Below are positions 16,903 through 25,964 of a stretch of DNA of 48,131 nt, in pieces. Made by a program: the position numbers and the translations under genes. Under the pieces are notes generated by a model. It had not been told where the DNA came from, searched no databases, and was given only the letters and a program-made list of their open reading frames with translations. Source of the DNA: Lachnospiraceae bacterium C10 (GTDB taxonomy: Bacteria; Bacillota; Clostridia; Lachnospirales; Lachnospiraceae). The DNA lies in contig FMTN01000019.1 of NCBI GenBank assembly GCA_900100095.1, positions 1 through 48,131 of the forward strand, written 5' to 3'. The stretch's first letter is position 1. Each line of letters starts with the position of its first letter.

Positions 16903-17688
16903 GTGGTTGTTTTCTTACATGAATTGAGACAGAACCGACTGGTTGTGACAATCTGGACGCTGTCCATTGCCTTCTTTCTGGCAACCTGTGTTATGCTCTT
17001 CCCTCAGATGAAGGACAGCATGGGGGATTTGAATGCCTCCTTTTCTTCCATGGGAGCGTTTACCGAGGCATTTGGAATGGATCGGTTGAATTTTACGACC
17101 CTGATTGGATTCTATGGTGTCGAATGCAGTAATATCATCGGAATCGGCGGAGCCTTCTTTGCTGCAATGATCGGAATTTCTTCTCTGTCAAAGGAAGAAA
17201 AGGATCATACAGTCGAATTTTTATTGACACATCCGATCAGTCGGGACCGGGTCATGGCGGAAAAGCTTCTGTCCCTTGTCATGGAACTGGTTTTGATGAA
17301 TTTTGTGGTTCTTCTGGTTGCCATTGCTTCCATTCGTATGATAGGAGAGGACATTCCGTGGAAGGAGATCTTCCTGCTTCACGGCGCAAACGCCTTTCTT
17401 CAATTGGAACTGGTCTTCCTTTGTTTTGGAATATCAGCCTTCCTTAAAAAACACGGATTTGGAATCGGCCTTGGAATTGCAATTATTTTATATTTTCTTA
17501 ATCTGATCGCCAATATAACCGAAGAGGCAAAATTTCTAAAACACCTTACCCCCTTCGGCTATGCGGATGCGGCAGACCTTGTAACAGAGGGGAAGATGGA
17601 TGTGACGCAGATTTGCTTTGGCATCCTGGTATCCGTCCTGGTCACACTGGCAGGATGGATTCGATATCGACGGAAAGACTTACCTTAA
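16903..17688 (+). CDS. ABC-2 type transporter permease
   Basis: The start is GTG at 16903, directed by GAGGAGGTG that overlaps the stop of the ATPase gene, so the two are translationally coupled. The 261-residue protein has six hydrophobic segments. It carries the loop EEKDHTVEFLLTHPISRDRVMAEKLL, a hallmark of ABC-2 permeases that contacts the ATPase. It forms the membrane half of the exporter with the preceding gene. The substrate is unknown. Confidence 0.88.
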   Translation: MVVFLHELRQNRLVVTIWTLSIAFFLATCVMLFPQMKDSMGDLNASFSSMGAFTEAFGMDRLNFTTLIGFYGVECSNIIGIGGAFFAAMIGISSLSKEEKDHTVEFLLTHPISRDRVMAEKLLSLVMELVLMNFVVLLVAIASIRMIGEDIPWKEIFLLHGANAFLQLELVFLCFGISAFLKKHGFGIGLGIAIILYFLNLIANITEEAKFLKHLTPFGYADAADLVTEGKMDVTQICFGILVSVLVTLAGWIRYRRKDLP

Positions 17689-17698
17689 GAGGAGAGAC

Positions 17699-18361
17699 AT
17701 GCTGGATATTATTATCGTCGAGGATAATCGGGAGATTTCCACAGTACTAAAGGATTTTTTAGAACAAAAACGTTATGCGGTTGCCATAGCAGAGACTGGG
17801 GAGAAAGCGCTGGAGCTGTTCTATACCTACGGAAGCAGGTTGCTGATTATTGATATCATGCTAAACGGCCTGGATGGATTTTCGGTATGTTCGAAGATTC
17901 GGCAGTCTTCGAATGCACATATTCTGATTGTTTCAGCCCGGGGCAGCAAAGAGGATAAACTCAAAGGACTTTTGATCGGAGCGGATGATTACATCGAAAA
18001 GCCTTATGATATCGACATTCTGTTAGCGAAGATCGATGGAATTTTCAAAAGAAAATATGCCCGGTCTGAACTCATCGACCAGGGAATCGGCCTTGATCTT
18101 GTAAAAGAGACGGTAACGGTGGACGGAAAGATGATAGAGGTGACGGCAAAGGAATTTGATCTGCTCCGTCTTCTAATGGAGAACAAGGGGATTAATTTAC
18201 AAAAGGAGTACCTGTTTCAGTCGATCTGGGGAAGCGATAGTGATTCGGAACTGCAGACACTGACAGTTCACATCAAACGGCTTCGAGAGAAGATCGAAAA
18301 AGATCCGAAGAATCCAAAACATATTATCACCCAATGGGGCAAGGGATATCGTTATGAATAA
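17699..18361 (+). CDS. OmpR-family response regulator
   Basis: The start at 17699 follows AGAGGAGAG; a longer frame would run back into the permease gene. The 220-residue regulator has a receiver domain (IIIVEDN at the start, phospho-acceptor D52 in LLIIDIML, conserved S and K in IVSARG and YIEKPYD) and a C-terminal winged helix (EVTAKEFDLLRLL, VHIKRLREKI, GKGYRYE). It overlaps the histidine kinase gene by 8 bases. It very probably controls the ABC exporter genes on both sides. Confidence 0.93.
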   Translation: MLDIIIVEDNREISTVLKDFLEQKRYAVAIAETGEKALELFYTYGSRLLIIDIMLNGLDGFSVCSKIRQSSNAHILIVSARGSKEDKLKGLLIGADDYIEKPYDIDILLAKIDGIFKRKYARSELIDQGIGLDLVKETVTVDGKMIEVTAKEFDLLRLLMENKGINLQKEYLFQSIWGSDSDSELQTLTVHIKRLREKIEKDPKNPKHIITQWGKGYRYE

Positions 18362-19586
18362 ATTTCGAAAGATTGCATTGCTGGTTCTGGTGCTGGAACT
18401 GGCAATTTTTGTATGCAGTTATTTCTATATCAAAGAGCAGTCTACCACCGGAACGAACGGCATGGTTCGCGTCGAAATAAAAAGAGCTTTGGACGAGGCG
18501 AGGAAGGGAAGCGGCACAGAAAAAGAGATTCTTGGTATTGCGAAGAACTATCCGCATATTATCTCCATCCGGCCTTATGACGAAAATCAGGTAGACAATC
18601 GCGCTTATCAGGTAGAAGAGATTGGCGGACGTCTTTACCGCTTTTATTACATCGATTCCGCATCACAACCGGGACAAAAGGGACTTCTTTTTACCTTTAT
18701 CGCCGTGTTTATCGTAACCGGTGGTTTGCTCCTGTATGTGGCTCGAACCATTTTACGGCCTTTCGAGAATATAACGCAGCTGACAGGTGAACTTGCAAAA
18801 GGAAATCTCTCCCAGCCGCTGAAACAGGAGAAGAGCGGGTATCTGAAACAGTTTCTCTGGAGTATGGATATGCTCCGGGAACAGCTGGAAGACAATAAAA
18901 GACGGGAGATGGAATTTGCTAAAGAGAAAAAATCTCTCGTCCTCTCTCTGGCGCACGATATTAAAACTCCGCTTGCCGCCATCGATCTGTATACGAAGGC
19001 TCTCGAAGACAACCTTTATACCGATGAAGACAAGAAGACAGCGGCTCTTCACGGAATTCAAAAGAACAAAGAGGATATCCGCGAATATGTGAACCGGATT
19101 GTAGAAGCTTCCAGGGAGGATTTTCTAAATCAAGAGGTTCACATGCAGGAAGTCTACCTTTCGGATGTGATTGCTCCCATAAAGCGGTATTATCAGGACA
19201 AACTCTCCCTTCTGAACATTTCCTTTTCCATAGAGCCATATCAGAATTGTCTGATCCGCTGTGATGAAGACCGGCTGGTGGAAGCCATCCAAAACGGGAT
19301 GGAAAATGCCATCAAATACGGAGACGGGAAGAAGATCTCGCTGGCTGTAAGTGAAGAAGAGGACTGCAAACTGATTTCCATTACCAATACCGGCTGCCGG
19401 CTAAAGGAAACGGAAGTTGACAATGTCTTCGATTCCTTTTACAGAGGAAGTAATGCAACAGGGATCCCGGGAAGCGGCCTGGGTCTTTATATCTGCCGGG
19501 ATCTGCTTCATAAAATGGATGGAGAGGTCTTTGCCCGGGTCACCCCGCCCCTGTTTCATCTAACCTTTGTGGTAAGAAAAATTTAA
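18354..19586 (+). CDS. Sensor histidine kinase of the ABC-exporter locus
   Basis: This 410-residue kinase has two membrane helices (about 7-27 and 105-127) bracketing a short outer domain of about 75 residues. HAMP, HisKA with H201 (LSLAHDIKTPLAAID), and an ATPase domain with N box NGMENAIKYGDGKK, ITNTG in place of the usual DNG, and GSGLGLYI follow. The small sensor fits kinases that listen to an associated transporter or to membrane damage. It is the partner of the OmpR-type regulator just upstream. Confidence 0.92.
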   Translation: MNKFRKIALLVLVLELAIFVCSYFYIKEQSTTGTNGMVRVEIKRALDEARKGSGTEKEILGIAKNYPHIISIRPYDENQVDNRAYQVEEIGGRLYRFYYIDSASQPGQKGLLFTFIAVFIVTGGLLLYVARTILRPFENITQLTGELAKGNLSQPLKQEKSGYLKQFLWSMDMLREQLEDNKRREMEFAKEKKSLVLSLAHDIKTPLAAIDLYTKALEDNLYTDEDKKTAALHGIQKNKEDIREYVNRIVEASREDFLNQEVHMQEVYLSDVIAPIKRYYQDKLSLLNISFSIEPYQNCLIRCDEDRLVEAIQNGMENAIKYGDGKKISLAVSEEEDCKLISITNTGCRLKETEVDNVFDSFYRGSNATGIPGSGLGLYICRDLLHKMDGEVFARVTPPLFHLTFVVRKI

Positions 19587-19656
19587 TGATTTGTTCATAA
19601 TTACAATGCTATTCTCTTCGTGTAACAGATAATAGCAGGCATGGAGGGAAGAGAGT

Positions 19657-22053
19657 ATGTATCTGAATATCCTGAGAAAAGACCTGAAGCGAAAACGGAC
19701 AATGAATATCATTATCTTCTTATTTGCCGTTATTGGCGCATGCTTCGTGGGAAGCGGATGGTCGAATGTGGTTACGGTTTTAAACGGAACCGGTTACTTC
19801 TTTGAAAAGGCAAACATTGGAGACCTTTTCATTGTTGATTACGGGGATGGAAAAGAGACCCTTAAAAGATTAAAAGACATGGAAAAGGTGTCGCAGATTC
19901 ACGAAGAGCACGGCTTGATTGGAATCGTGTCCGATTTGCAACGGGTTTCCGGGAAGAAAATCAATGATAACAGTATGCTCATCATTCAGCCGGTAACCAA
20001 AGAGGGCATTACCTATTTCAATCAGGAAAATGAAGTGATTCGACAGGTAAAACCGGGAGAGATTTATCTGCCGGCCAAACTGTTTGATCAGCATTCTTTT
20101 TCCATCGGGGATAAGGTACGACTGCAGAATCACGATGCCAGAACAAAGGAACTTACCATTGCAGGAAGTGTAAAGGATGCACTTTTGGGCACCACCATGA
20201 TGGGATCGACAAGAGTTTTGATCAATCAAGAGGAATTCCAAAAGCTGCAGGATGAATCCACCGAGGGAAATTCCCTTGAGACCATCTTCTGTGTCAGGAC
20301 AACGGACCCCAAGGCCGTTAATTCACGCATTGCCGGAATCAACAGCATTTCTATGAATATGACGACGGAAACCTTAAAGCTTGCCTACATCATGTATATG
20401 ATACTTGCCATGGTCGTACTTGCCATCAGCATCTGTCTGATCCTTGTATCCTTTGTGGTATTAAAATATGTCATCACCTTCTCCATCAACGAGGAGTTCC
20501 GGGAGATCGGCGTAATGAAGGCCATTGGTATCCGCAGCAGCAGGATTCGAACCCTTTTTGCAGTGAAATACGCATGTATGGCAGCCATCGGATCAGTAAT
20601 CGGCTTTTTCATCAGTATTCCGTTTGGCAATATGCTGATCGATTCGGTCTCCGACTCAATGGTGCTGGGAAATGAGGGAGGCATCCGGTACAATATGGCC
20701 GGTGCTTTGGCTGTGGCGATCCTTATGACCCTTCTGGCTTATCATTCCACTGCAAAGGTAAAGAAATGCAGTCCTCTCGATGCCATACGAAGCGGACAAA
20801 CCGGGGAACGTTACGGGAAAAAATCCAAAATTTCTCTTGCGAAGCATAAGATGTCATCCCCGCTCTTTCTGGCGGTCAATGACCTTTTAAGCTATCCGAA
20901 GCGCTACATCACCATACTGATTTCCTTCTTCCTTTGCTCCGTCTTCACCTTCGGATTGGTGCTGATGGCAGATACCATGCGAAGTGACCGCCTGATCACA
21001 TCTTTCGGAACGAAGGGAGACGTCTATCTGGATCCGGAGGTTATCAGCAGAAGAGACCGTGACTACATCATACAGGCAAAGTCCAACTCTGGTGACCTTG
21101 CTAAGCAGGAGAATCCTTATGAAAAGGCCATCCGGGAAATCGAACAGGTCCTTTTAAAGCATCACATGCCGGGCAAAGTCAGCGCAGAGCTCTTCTATGT
21201 CTATAAAATCACCGTGAACGGGGAAGAGCGGTCGCAGTACTTCGAACAGAATCCTTATATCTCCATGACAGATTATACCTATCAGGAGGGAAGTGCACCG
21301 TCAAAAGAGGATGAGATCGCCATTACACCAAAGGTGGCAAAGTCCCTTTCCATCGGAATCGGGGACAGCGTAACCATCGCCTTTCCGTCCGGGAAGAAGA
21401 CCTGCATCGTAACCGCCATCATCCATACGATGAATCAGCTCGGAGACTGCATTTTACTCCATACGAAGGCGCCTACAAGCCCCCAGGACGTAGCAGTCAT
21501 GATGATGTACCAGATCAATTTCAAGGATCATCCTACCCAGGCTGTTATTGACAAGAGAATTGAGAAAATCAAGAAAATCTACCACACCAAAGATGTCATG
21601 AATGCTACAGACTATGTTGTTGATTGTATGAAGTCTGCCGATGCCATGGATGCCGTGGTGAAGCTTCTGCTGGCCATTACCATCCTTGTGGTGTTACTGG
21701 TAGCCATCCTGATGGAGCGGTCCTTCATATCGGACGAAGAGGGAAGTATCGCACTTCTGCGTGCCATCGGACTGAAAGCCTCATCCATTGTTAAATGGCA
21801 TATCTACCGGTTTACGTTCGTGGCGCTGCTGGCGGAAATACTGGCTGTCAGTCTGGCTCTTCCAATCACACATCTGTGGGCGGACCCGATCTGGGCCATG
21901 ATGGGACAGACGAAGATCCACTATTACTTTAAACCGTTATCCCTTCTGGTGTTGTATCCGGGATTGATCCTTTTGGTAACCGTTTTAACGGTAAGCCTTA
22001 CCGCATTGCAAATCGGCAGGATACAGGCCAAAGATATTGTAACCATCGAGTAG
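19657..22053 (+). CDS. FtsX-domain ABC transporter permease (MacB/BceB-like)
   Basis: This 798-residue permease is built from two similar halves. A first helix (about 17-37) is followed by a large outer domain, then three helices of an FtsX domain (about 240-370). Another helix and outer domain come next (about 415-660), and a final FtsX domain closes the protein (about 665-795). The EEFREIGVMKAIGI and DEEGSIALLRAIGL motifs mark the two coupling helices. Such proteins move lipoproteins, peptides or antibiotics by mechanotransmission. It starts 70 bases after the kinase gene, behind GAGGGAAGAG. The ATPase gene follows by 21 bases. Confidence 0.88.
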   Translation: MYLNILRKDLKRKRTMNIIIFLFAVIGACFVGSGWSNVVTVLNGTGYFFEKANIGDLFIVDYGDGKETLKRLKDMEKVSQIHEEHGLIGIVSDLQRVSGKKINDNSMLIIQPVTKEGITYFNQENEVIRQVKPGEIYLPAKLFDQHSFSIGDKVRLQNHDARTKELTIAGSVKDALLGTTMMGSTRVLINQEEFQKLQDESTEGNSLETIFCVRTTDPKAVNSRIAGINSISMNMTTETLKLAYIMYMILAMVVLAISICLILVSFVVLKYVITFSINEEFREIGVMKAIGIRSSRIRTLFAVKYACMAAIGSVIGFFISIPFGNMLIDSVSDSMVLGNEGGIRYNMAGALAVAILMTLLAYHSTAKVKKCSPLDAIRSGQTGERYGKKSKISLAKHKMSSPLFLAVNDLLSYPKRYITILISFFLCSVFTFGLVLMADTMRSDRLITSFGTKGDVYLDPEVISRRDRDYIIQAKSNSGDLAKQENPYEKAIREIEQVLLKHHMPGKVSAELFYVYKITVNGEERSQYFEQNPYISMTDYTYQEGSAPSKEDEIAITPKVAKSLSIGIGDSVTIAFPSGKKTCIVTAIIHTMNQLGDCILLHTKAPTSPQDVAVMMMYQINFKDHPTQAVIDKRIEKIKKIYHTKDVMNATDYVVDCMKSADAMDAVVKLLLAITILVVLLVAILMERSFISDEEGSIALLRAIGLKASSIVKWHIYRFTFVALLAEILAVSLALPITHLWADPIWAMMGQTKIHYYFKPLSLLVLYPGLILLVTVLTVSLTALQIGRIQAKDIVTIE

Positions 22054-22074
22054 GAAGAGAACAGGAGAAATCAT

Positions 22075-22839
22075 ATGGCAGATATGTTAGAAGTAAAGGA
22101 TTTATGTAAAACCTACGTCGTAGATAAGCGGCAGAACAATGTCCTCAAAAATATAAGTTTTACTGTGGAAGAGGGAGACATGGTGGCAATCATGGGGCCT
22201 TCCGGTTCCGGAAAATCAACCCTTCTGTACTGTGTATCCGGTATGGACAGACCAACCGGTGGAGAGGTGAACTTCGATGGAGAAAACATCGGCAATTACT
22301 CCGAGAAAAAACTGACCGAGATCCGGAGGAACAAGATGGGATTTATTTTCCAGCAGATGTATATGATGAAGAATCTTACCATCATAGATAACATCCTCCT
22401 TCCGGCCGTGGAAAATATAGGAAGTAAAAAGAGCCACCGGGAAAAGGTGGAACGCGCAAAAGAACTGTTACACAAGATGGGCATTCCGGAAGTGGCAGAT
22501 CATGATATCAACGAGGTATCCGGCGGTCAGCTCCAGCGTGCATGTATTGCCCGGAGTATGATCAATCAGCCGAAGATCCTTTTCGCAGATGAACCTACCG
22601 GAGCCTTAAACCGTGCCGCTTCCACCGAAGTAATGGAGGAGATGACCAGACTGAATGAAGAAGGATGTACCATCATGATGGTCACCCATGATTCCAGAGT
22701 TGCTGCCCGTTGCAAACGGGTTCTGTATCTGGTGGACGGCACGATCGTAGGAGAATACAAGGACTCCGGAGATGTAAATACATCCCTTGCAGACCGGGAG
22801 CGCCGGTTGAACAACTGGCTGATGGAACTGGGATGGTAA
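22075..22839 (+). CDS. ABC transporter ATP-binding protein, LolD/MacB-like
   Basis: This 254-residue nucleotide-binding subunit pairs with the FtsX-type permease upstream. Walker A is GPSGSGKST, the Q-loop segment GFIFQQMYMM, the signature VSGGQLQR, Walker B ILFADEPTGALN, and the H-loop VTHDSR. It is typical of the lipoprotein/macrolide/peptide-export ATPase group. With the kinase-regulator pair at 17699-19586 it resembles peptide-antibiotic detoxification modules. The substrate is unknown. A terminator follows at 22930. Confidence 0.92.
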   Translation: MADMLEVKDLCKTYVVDKRQNNVLKNISFTVEEGDMVAIMGPSGSGKSTLLYCVSGMDRPTGGEVNFDGENIGNYSEKKLTEIRRNKMGFIFQQMYMMKNLTIIDNILLPAVENIGSKKSHREKVERAKELLHKMGIPEVADHDINEVSGGQLQRACIARSMINQPKILFADEPTGALNRAASTEVMEEMTRLNEEGCTIMMVTHDSRVAARCKRVLYLVDGTIVGEYKDSGDVNTSLADRERRLNNWLMELGW

Positions 22840-22880
22840 ATAGTGGAATTCATCATGCTAAAGTGATATGATAAGTTTAA

Positions 22881-22980
22881 CTCAGTCGGGGTACAAGCTC
22901 CGAGCGAGTCTTGACGTATGAATCGTGAGGGGCACAAAGATAGTATCTTTGCGCCCTTTTTCGTATAACAACGAGCGCGG
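22881..22980. repeat. Second copy of the intergenic palindrome family
   Basis: CTCAGTCGGGGTACAAGCTC (22881-22900) matches 622-641 with only small changes. ATAACAACGAG near 22965 repeats 747-757. GAGCGAGTCTTG (22902-22913) echoes the GAGCGAGACTTG at 733-744. A terminator hairpin sits between the two shared segments. This supports a dispersed element rather than chance similarity. Confidence 0.5.
22929..22961 (+). terminator. Terminator of the ABC/two-component locus
   Basis: GGGCACAAAGATA pairs with TATCTTTGCGCCC (one A-C mismatch), followed by five T residues on the plus strand, 90 bases after the ATPase gene. Confidence 0.8.
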
Positions 22981-23014
22981 ATGTGTCTTACCGATCGGGA
23001 AAGGGGCAGAAGTT

Positions 23015-24949
23015 ATGCAGGGAGTTTCTGGATTCCAGATATATCTAATGTCGATGCTGAGCAGCATCTGCTTTGTGCTAATCATCTTTACAGCAATGTC
23101 GAAATCACTGACCAGACGCCGGCGAATCCTGTTGTTACACCAGGAAGCCGCCTCTGTTGTAATCATGCTGTTTGAGCGGGGCGCCTACGTCTTTAGCGGA
23201 GACACCTCGGATGTGGGATATATCATGGTGCGCATCTGCAACTTTATGTCCTATGCCATGCCATACGTCCTGACCTTTTTCTACGTTAACTTCGTATACG
23301 ATTATATGAAGGAAGAGGGTGGACTTGTCACATTTCCAAAGACCCTGATGATCATTGAAGCCCTGAACATAACCGGTGTCGTCACCGTCATTTTGTCTCA
23401 GGTGAACTATTTCTATTACACCTTTGACGCATCCAATGTGTATCAAAGGACCAATAACTATGCCTATTCCTATATCCTGCCGGCCATTATTTTCCCATTG
23501 ATGTTCTATTCCATTTTTCATAACGGAAAGGGACTGTCACGCCAGCAAAGACTGCTGTTGCTGATGTATTGCATTATTCCGTTTGTCTCTATTGCCGTTC
23601 AACCGTTTTTATTCGGCCTGTCCATGGTCAATATCTCCATGGTCATTCCCATTATACTCATCTTCACCGTACATCTTCTGGAAATGGACCGTAAAGCAAA
23701 AGAAACCAACGAACTTAAGATCCGACAGTTAAATGAAAAACAAAACATCACCCAGGAAAAGCTGAATCAGTCCTACGAGGATCTGACAAGAGCATTAGAG
23801 GATGCCAATGCCGCCAATGTGGCCAAGACCGAATTCCTGTCGAACATATCGCACGATATCCGTACCCCGATGAATGCGATCATCGGATATGCCGATATCG
23901 CTCTTCGCCATGAAAACGACCGCGATAAAGTATCGGACTGTCTTGCAAAGATCAGTGTGGCTTCGGATCAGTTGATGACATTGATCAGTGATGTTTTGGA
24001 TATGACCAAAATTGAAAAAGGTCATTTTGAATTCCGTGAAGAGACCATCCATCTGCAGGCAGCCGTCAACAATGTGGTCAGTATGTTTTCTTCTTCTGTG
24101 GACGAAAAGCATATAAATTTCCACGTAGATGTATCCGGACTGGTGCATGATAAAGTTGTCTGCGATTCCAAGGTGATCAACCGGATCCTGATGAATATCA
24201 TATCCAACTCGGTTAAATTCACAGGAGAAAACGGCACCATTTCCCTGTCGGTGGAGGACGGAAAAGAATTTGAAAAGGAGGGAACAAGAAACTACCGTTT
24301 TACTTTTACCGATAACGGAATCGGAATGTCCGAGGAATTTTTGCAGAAGATCTACGAACCGTTTGAGCGGGCGCAGTCGGCCACACTCTCTCATCAGAAG
24401 GGTGCCGGCCTTGGAATGGCCATCGTAAAGAACCTGGTGGATCATCTGGGCGGTAAGATTCATATTACCAGCCACCTTGGCCTTGGCACAACCGTCATCA
24501 TCGACCTTCCACTGAAGCAGGTGGTGGAAGAGGCTCCAAAAGAGAAAATCGCCATTGTTCCCGGCTCATTAGAAGGACGAACCGTTCTGTTGGTGGATGA
24601 TATGGCCATCAACCGTGAAATTGCCTGCATGATCCTCGAAGAACGCAATATGATTGTAGAACAGGCTGAAAACGGACTGGAAGCCGTGGAGATGTACAAG
24701 CAGAATCCTCAGAAATATGACGCGATCCTTATGGATATCCAGATGCCGGTGATGAACGGTCTGCAGGCGACGGAAACTATTCGAAGCCTTGAAAAGGAGC
24801 TTGATGTAAGAATCCCGATTCTTGCCATGACCGCAGATGCCTTTGCAGCAGATAAACTAAAGGCTATTCATGCAGGAATGGATGATCATATTTCCAAGCC
24901 GATCGACATCGGAAAGCTTTTTACCGCCCTGAGCAAATACATCCGGTAA
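23015..24949 (+). CDS. Membrane-bound hybrid histidine kinase with REC domain
   Basis: A longer frame opens at 22925, but its first 30 codons lie in the terminator, so ATG 23015 is taken, with GAAAGGGGCAG upstream. The 644-residue protein has six or seven membrane helices in residues 1-230, with hardly any outer domain. A coiled coil (about 235-270), HisKA with H280 (SNISHDIRTPMNAIIGY) and the ATPase domain (NSVKFTGENG, DNGIGM, GAGLGMA) follow. The receiver domain has VDDM, phospho-acceptor D574 (LMDIQMP) and the final KPID. It resembles the kinase at 11185 from HisKA onwards but has a different sensor. No HPt or output regulator is adjacent. Confidence 0.9.
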   Translation: MQGVSGFQIYLMSMLSSICFVLIIFTAMSKSLTRRRRILLLHQEAASVVIMLFERGAYVFSGDTSDVGYIMVRICNFMSYAMPYVLTFFYVNFVYDYMKEEGGLVTFPKTLMIIEALNITGVVTVILSQVNYFYYTFDASNVYQRTNNYAYSYILPAIIFPLMFYSIFHNGKGLSRQQRLLLLMYCIIPFVSIAVQPFLFGLSMVNISMVIPIILIFTVHLLEMDRKAKETNELKIRQLNEKQNITQEKLNQSYEDLTRALEDANAANVAKTEFLSNISHDIRTPMNAIIGYADIALRHENDRDKVSDCLAKISVASDQLMTLISDVLDMTKIEKGHFEFREETIHLQAAVNNVVSMFSSSVDEKHINFHVDVSGLVHDKVVCDSKVINRILMNIISNSVKFTGENGTISLSVEDGKEFEKEGTRNYRFTFTDNGIGMSEEFLQKIYEPFERAQSATLSHQKGAGLGMAIVKNLVDHLGGKIHITSHLGLGTTVIIDLPLKQVVEEAPKEKIAIVPGSLEGRTVLLVDDMAINREIACMILEERNMIVEQAENGLEAVEMYKQNPQKYDAILMDIQMPVMNGLQATETIRSLEKELDVRIPILAMTADAFAADKLKAIHAGMDDHISKPIDIGKLFTALSKYIR

Positions 24950-24985
24950 GAGCAGGGGACGGGAATATTGCTCTTATTTTAGAAC

Positions 24986-25014
24986 TCGACTGTATACAAT
25001 CGGATCAGTATAAT
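24986..25014 (+). promoter_or_regulatory. Sigma-A promoter of the nitrogenase-like/Hyp operon
   Basis: TCGACT (24986-24991), a 17-base spacer and a perfect TATAAT (25009-25014). Transcription would start near 25021, giving a leader of about 125 bases before the NifH-like gene. Confidence 0.65.
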
Positions 25015-25094
25015 ACTACCGTATAAGTAATGTTTTTGACTGTAAAGAAAACTCTGCGCAGGAAAGAATTTCTATAGAATGATGGGTGTTTTAT

Positions 25095-25128
25095 AGGCTT
25101 CTTTTGCGTGCAAAAGAAGCCTTTTTTT
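25095..25128 (+). terminator. Intrinsic terminator in the leader, possible attenuator
   Basis: AGGCTTCTTTTG and CAAAAGAAGCCT form a perfect 12-bp stem with loop CGTG, followed by seven T residues. It ends only 17 bases before the start codon at 25146, after the promoter at 24986, so it should stop most transcripts unless opened. Upstream bases 25057-25068 (CGCAGGAAAGAA) can pair with 25099-25108 (TTCTTTTGCG) apart from a GG bulge, which would break the terminator. An alternative view is that it terminates the kinase transcript only. Confidence 0.75.
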
Positions 25129-25145
25129 ATACCGGAGGGAATACA

Positions 25146-25964
25146 ATGTTAAAACTTGCAATCTATGGCAAAGGTGGAATCGGTAAATCCACCATCACTT
25201 CAAATCTTGCTGCGGCTTTTGCCACCTTGGGAAAAAAGGTGATTCAAATTGGCTGTGATCCAAAAGCGGATTCCACCGGTAATCTTTTATCCGGACAGCC
25301 GCTTTTACCTGTTATGAACTATCTTCGGGAACATGATGAAGACCCGACCTCGCTGGACGAGATCTCAAAACGGGGATTCGGCAATGTCCTTTGCATTGAA
25401 ACAGGCGGCCCGACACCGGGACTTGGCTGTGCCGGACGCGGTATCATCTCTACCTTTAATCTCCTCGACGATCTTCAGCTCCTTGAGACGGAAGAACCGG
25501 ATGTTGTTCTTTTCGACGTCCTGGGTGATGTGGTATGCGGCGGCTTTGCGGCTCCGATCCGGGAGGGCTTTGCCGAGATGGTACTTATTGTAACATCCGG
25601 TGAGAAAATGGCTCTTTATGCTGCCAATAACATCAATCAGGCCGTTAAGAATTTTGAGGACCGTGGATACGCCAGCGTATACGGACTGGTTCTGAATCAC
25701 CGCAATGTGGCTGATGAAACCCTTCGTGTAGAGGAATTCGCCAAGGACAACAACTTGAAAATTGCAGCGGATATCCCGCGGGATCCTGCCTTCCAGACGG
25801 CAGAAGACCAGGGAAAGACCGTTGTGGAACTGGATCCGGATTCTGAGCTGAGCGGCCGTTTCCTTGCACTTGCCAGGGAACTTTTGGCTGCGTCAAAAGA
25901 CGATAGCAGCACCAATCTTTCCATTGATCCAAGTGATGTGGCAGAATGTGGAGACTGCGTATGA
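25146..25964 (+). CDS. NifH-like nitrogenase reductase (Fe protein family)
   Basis: This is an ATP-driven electron donor of the NifH/BchL/CfbC superfamily, 272 residues. Start 25146 follows GGAGGG. Walker A KGGIGKST (9-16), CDPKADST (37-44), both [4Fe-4S] ligands (C95 in [10 protein letters not shown]131 in GDVVCGGFA), switch [13 protein letters not shown] and [14 protein letters not shown] are all present. It should therefore be a working homodimeric Fe protein that reduces a component-1 partner. Arg98 corresponds to the arginine that is ADP-ribosylated in some nitrogenases. The protein ends in an extra CxxC (C268, C271). The next gene overlaps the stop as ATGA. It is not a standard nitrogen-fixation NifH by context: no nifENB genes follow. 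Confidence 0.93.
   Translation: MLKLAIYGKGGIGKSTITSNLAAAFATLGKKVIQIGCDPKADSTGNLLSGQPLLPVMNYLREHDEDPTSLDEISKRGFGNVLCIETGGPTPGLGCAGRGIISTFNLLDDLQLLETEEPDVVLFDVLGDVVCGGFAAPIREGFAEMVLIVTSGEKMALYAANNINQAVKNFEDRGYASVYGLVLNHRNVADETLRVEEFAKDNNLKIAADIPRDPAFQTAEDQGKTVVELDPDSELSGRFLALARELLAASKDDSSTNLSIDPSDVAECGDCV

Noticed and set aside
22925-23014. N-terminal extension of the second hybrid kinase
   Set aside because: These codons fall within the terminator hairpin and repeat element; the internal ATG 23015 has the ribosome site and the first membrane helix follows it.
25146-25964. Reading the NifH-like gene as proof of nitrogen fixation
   Set aside because: No recognisable NifD/NifK active-site cysteine-histidine set, and no nifE, nifN or nifB in the window; component-1 proteins are too divergent and Hyp genes replace the usual partners.
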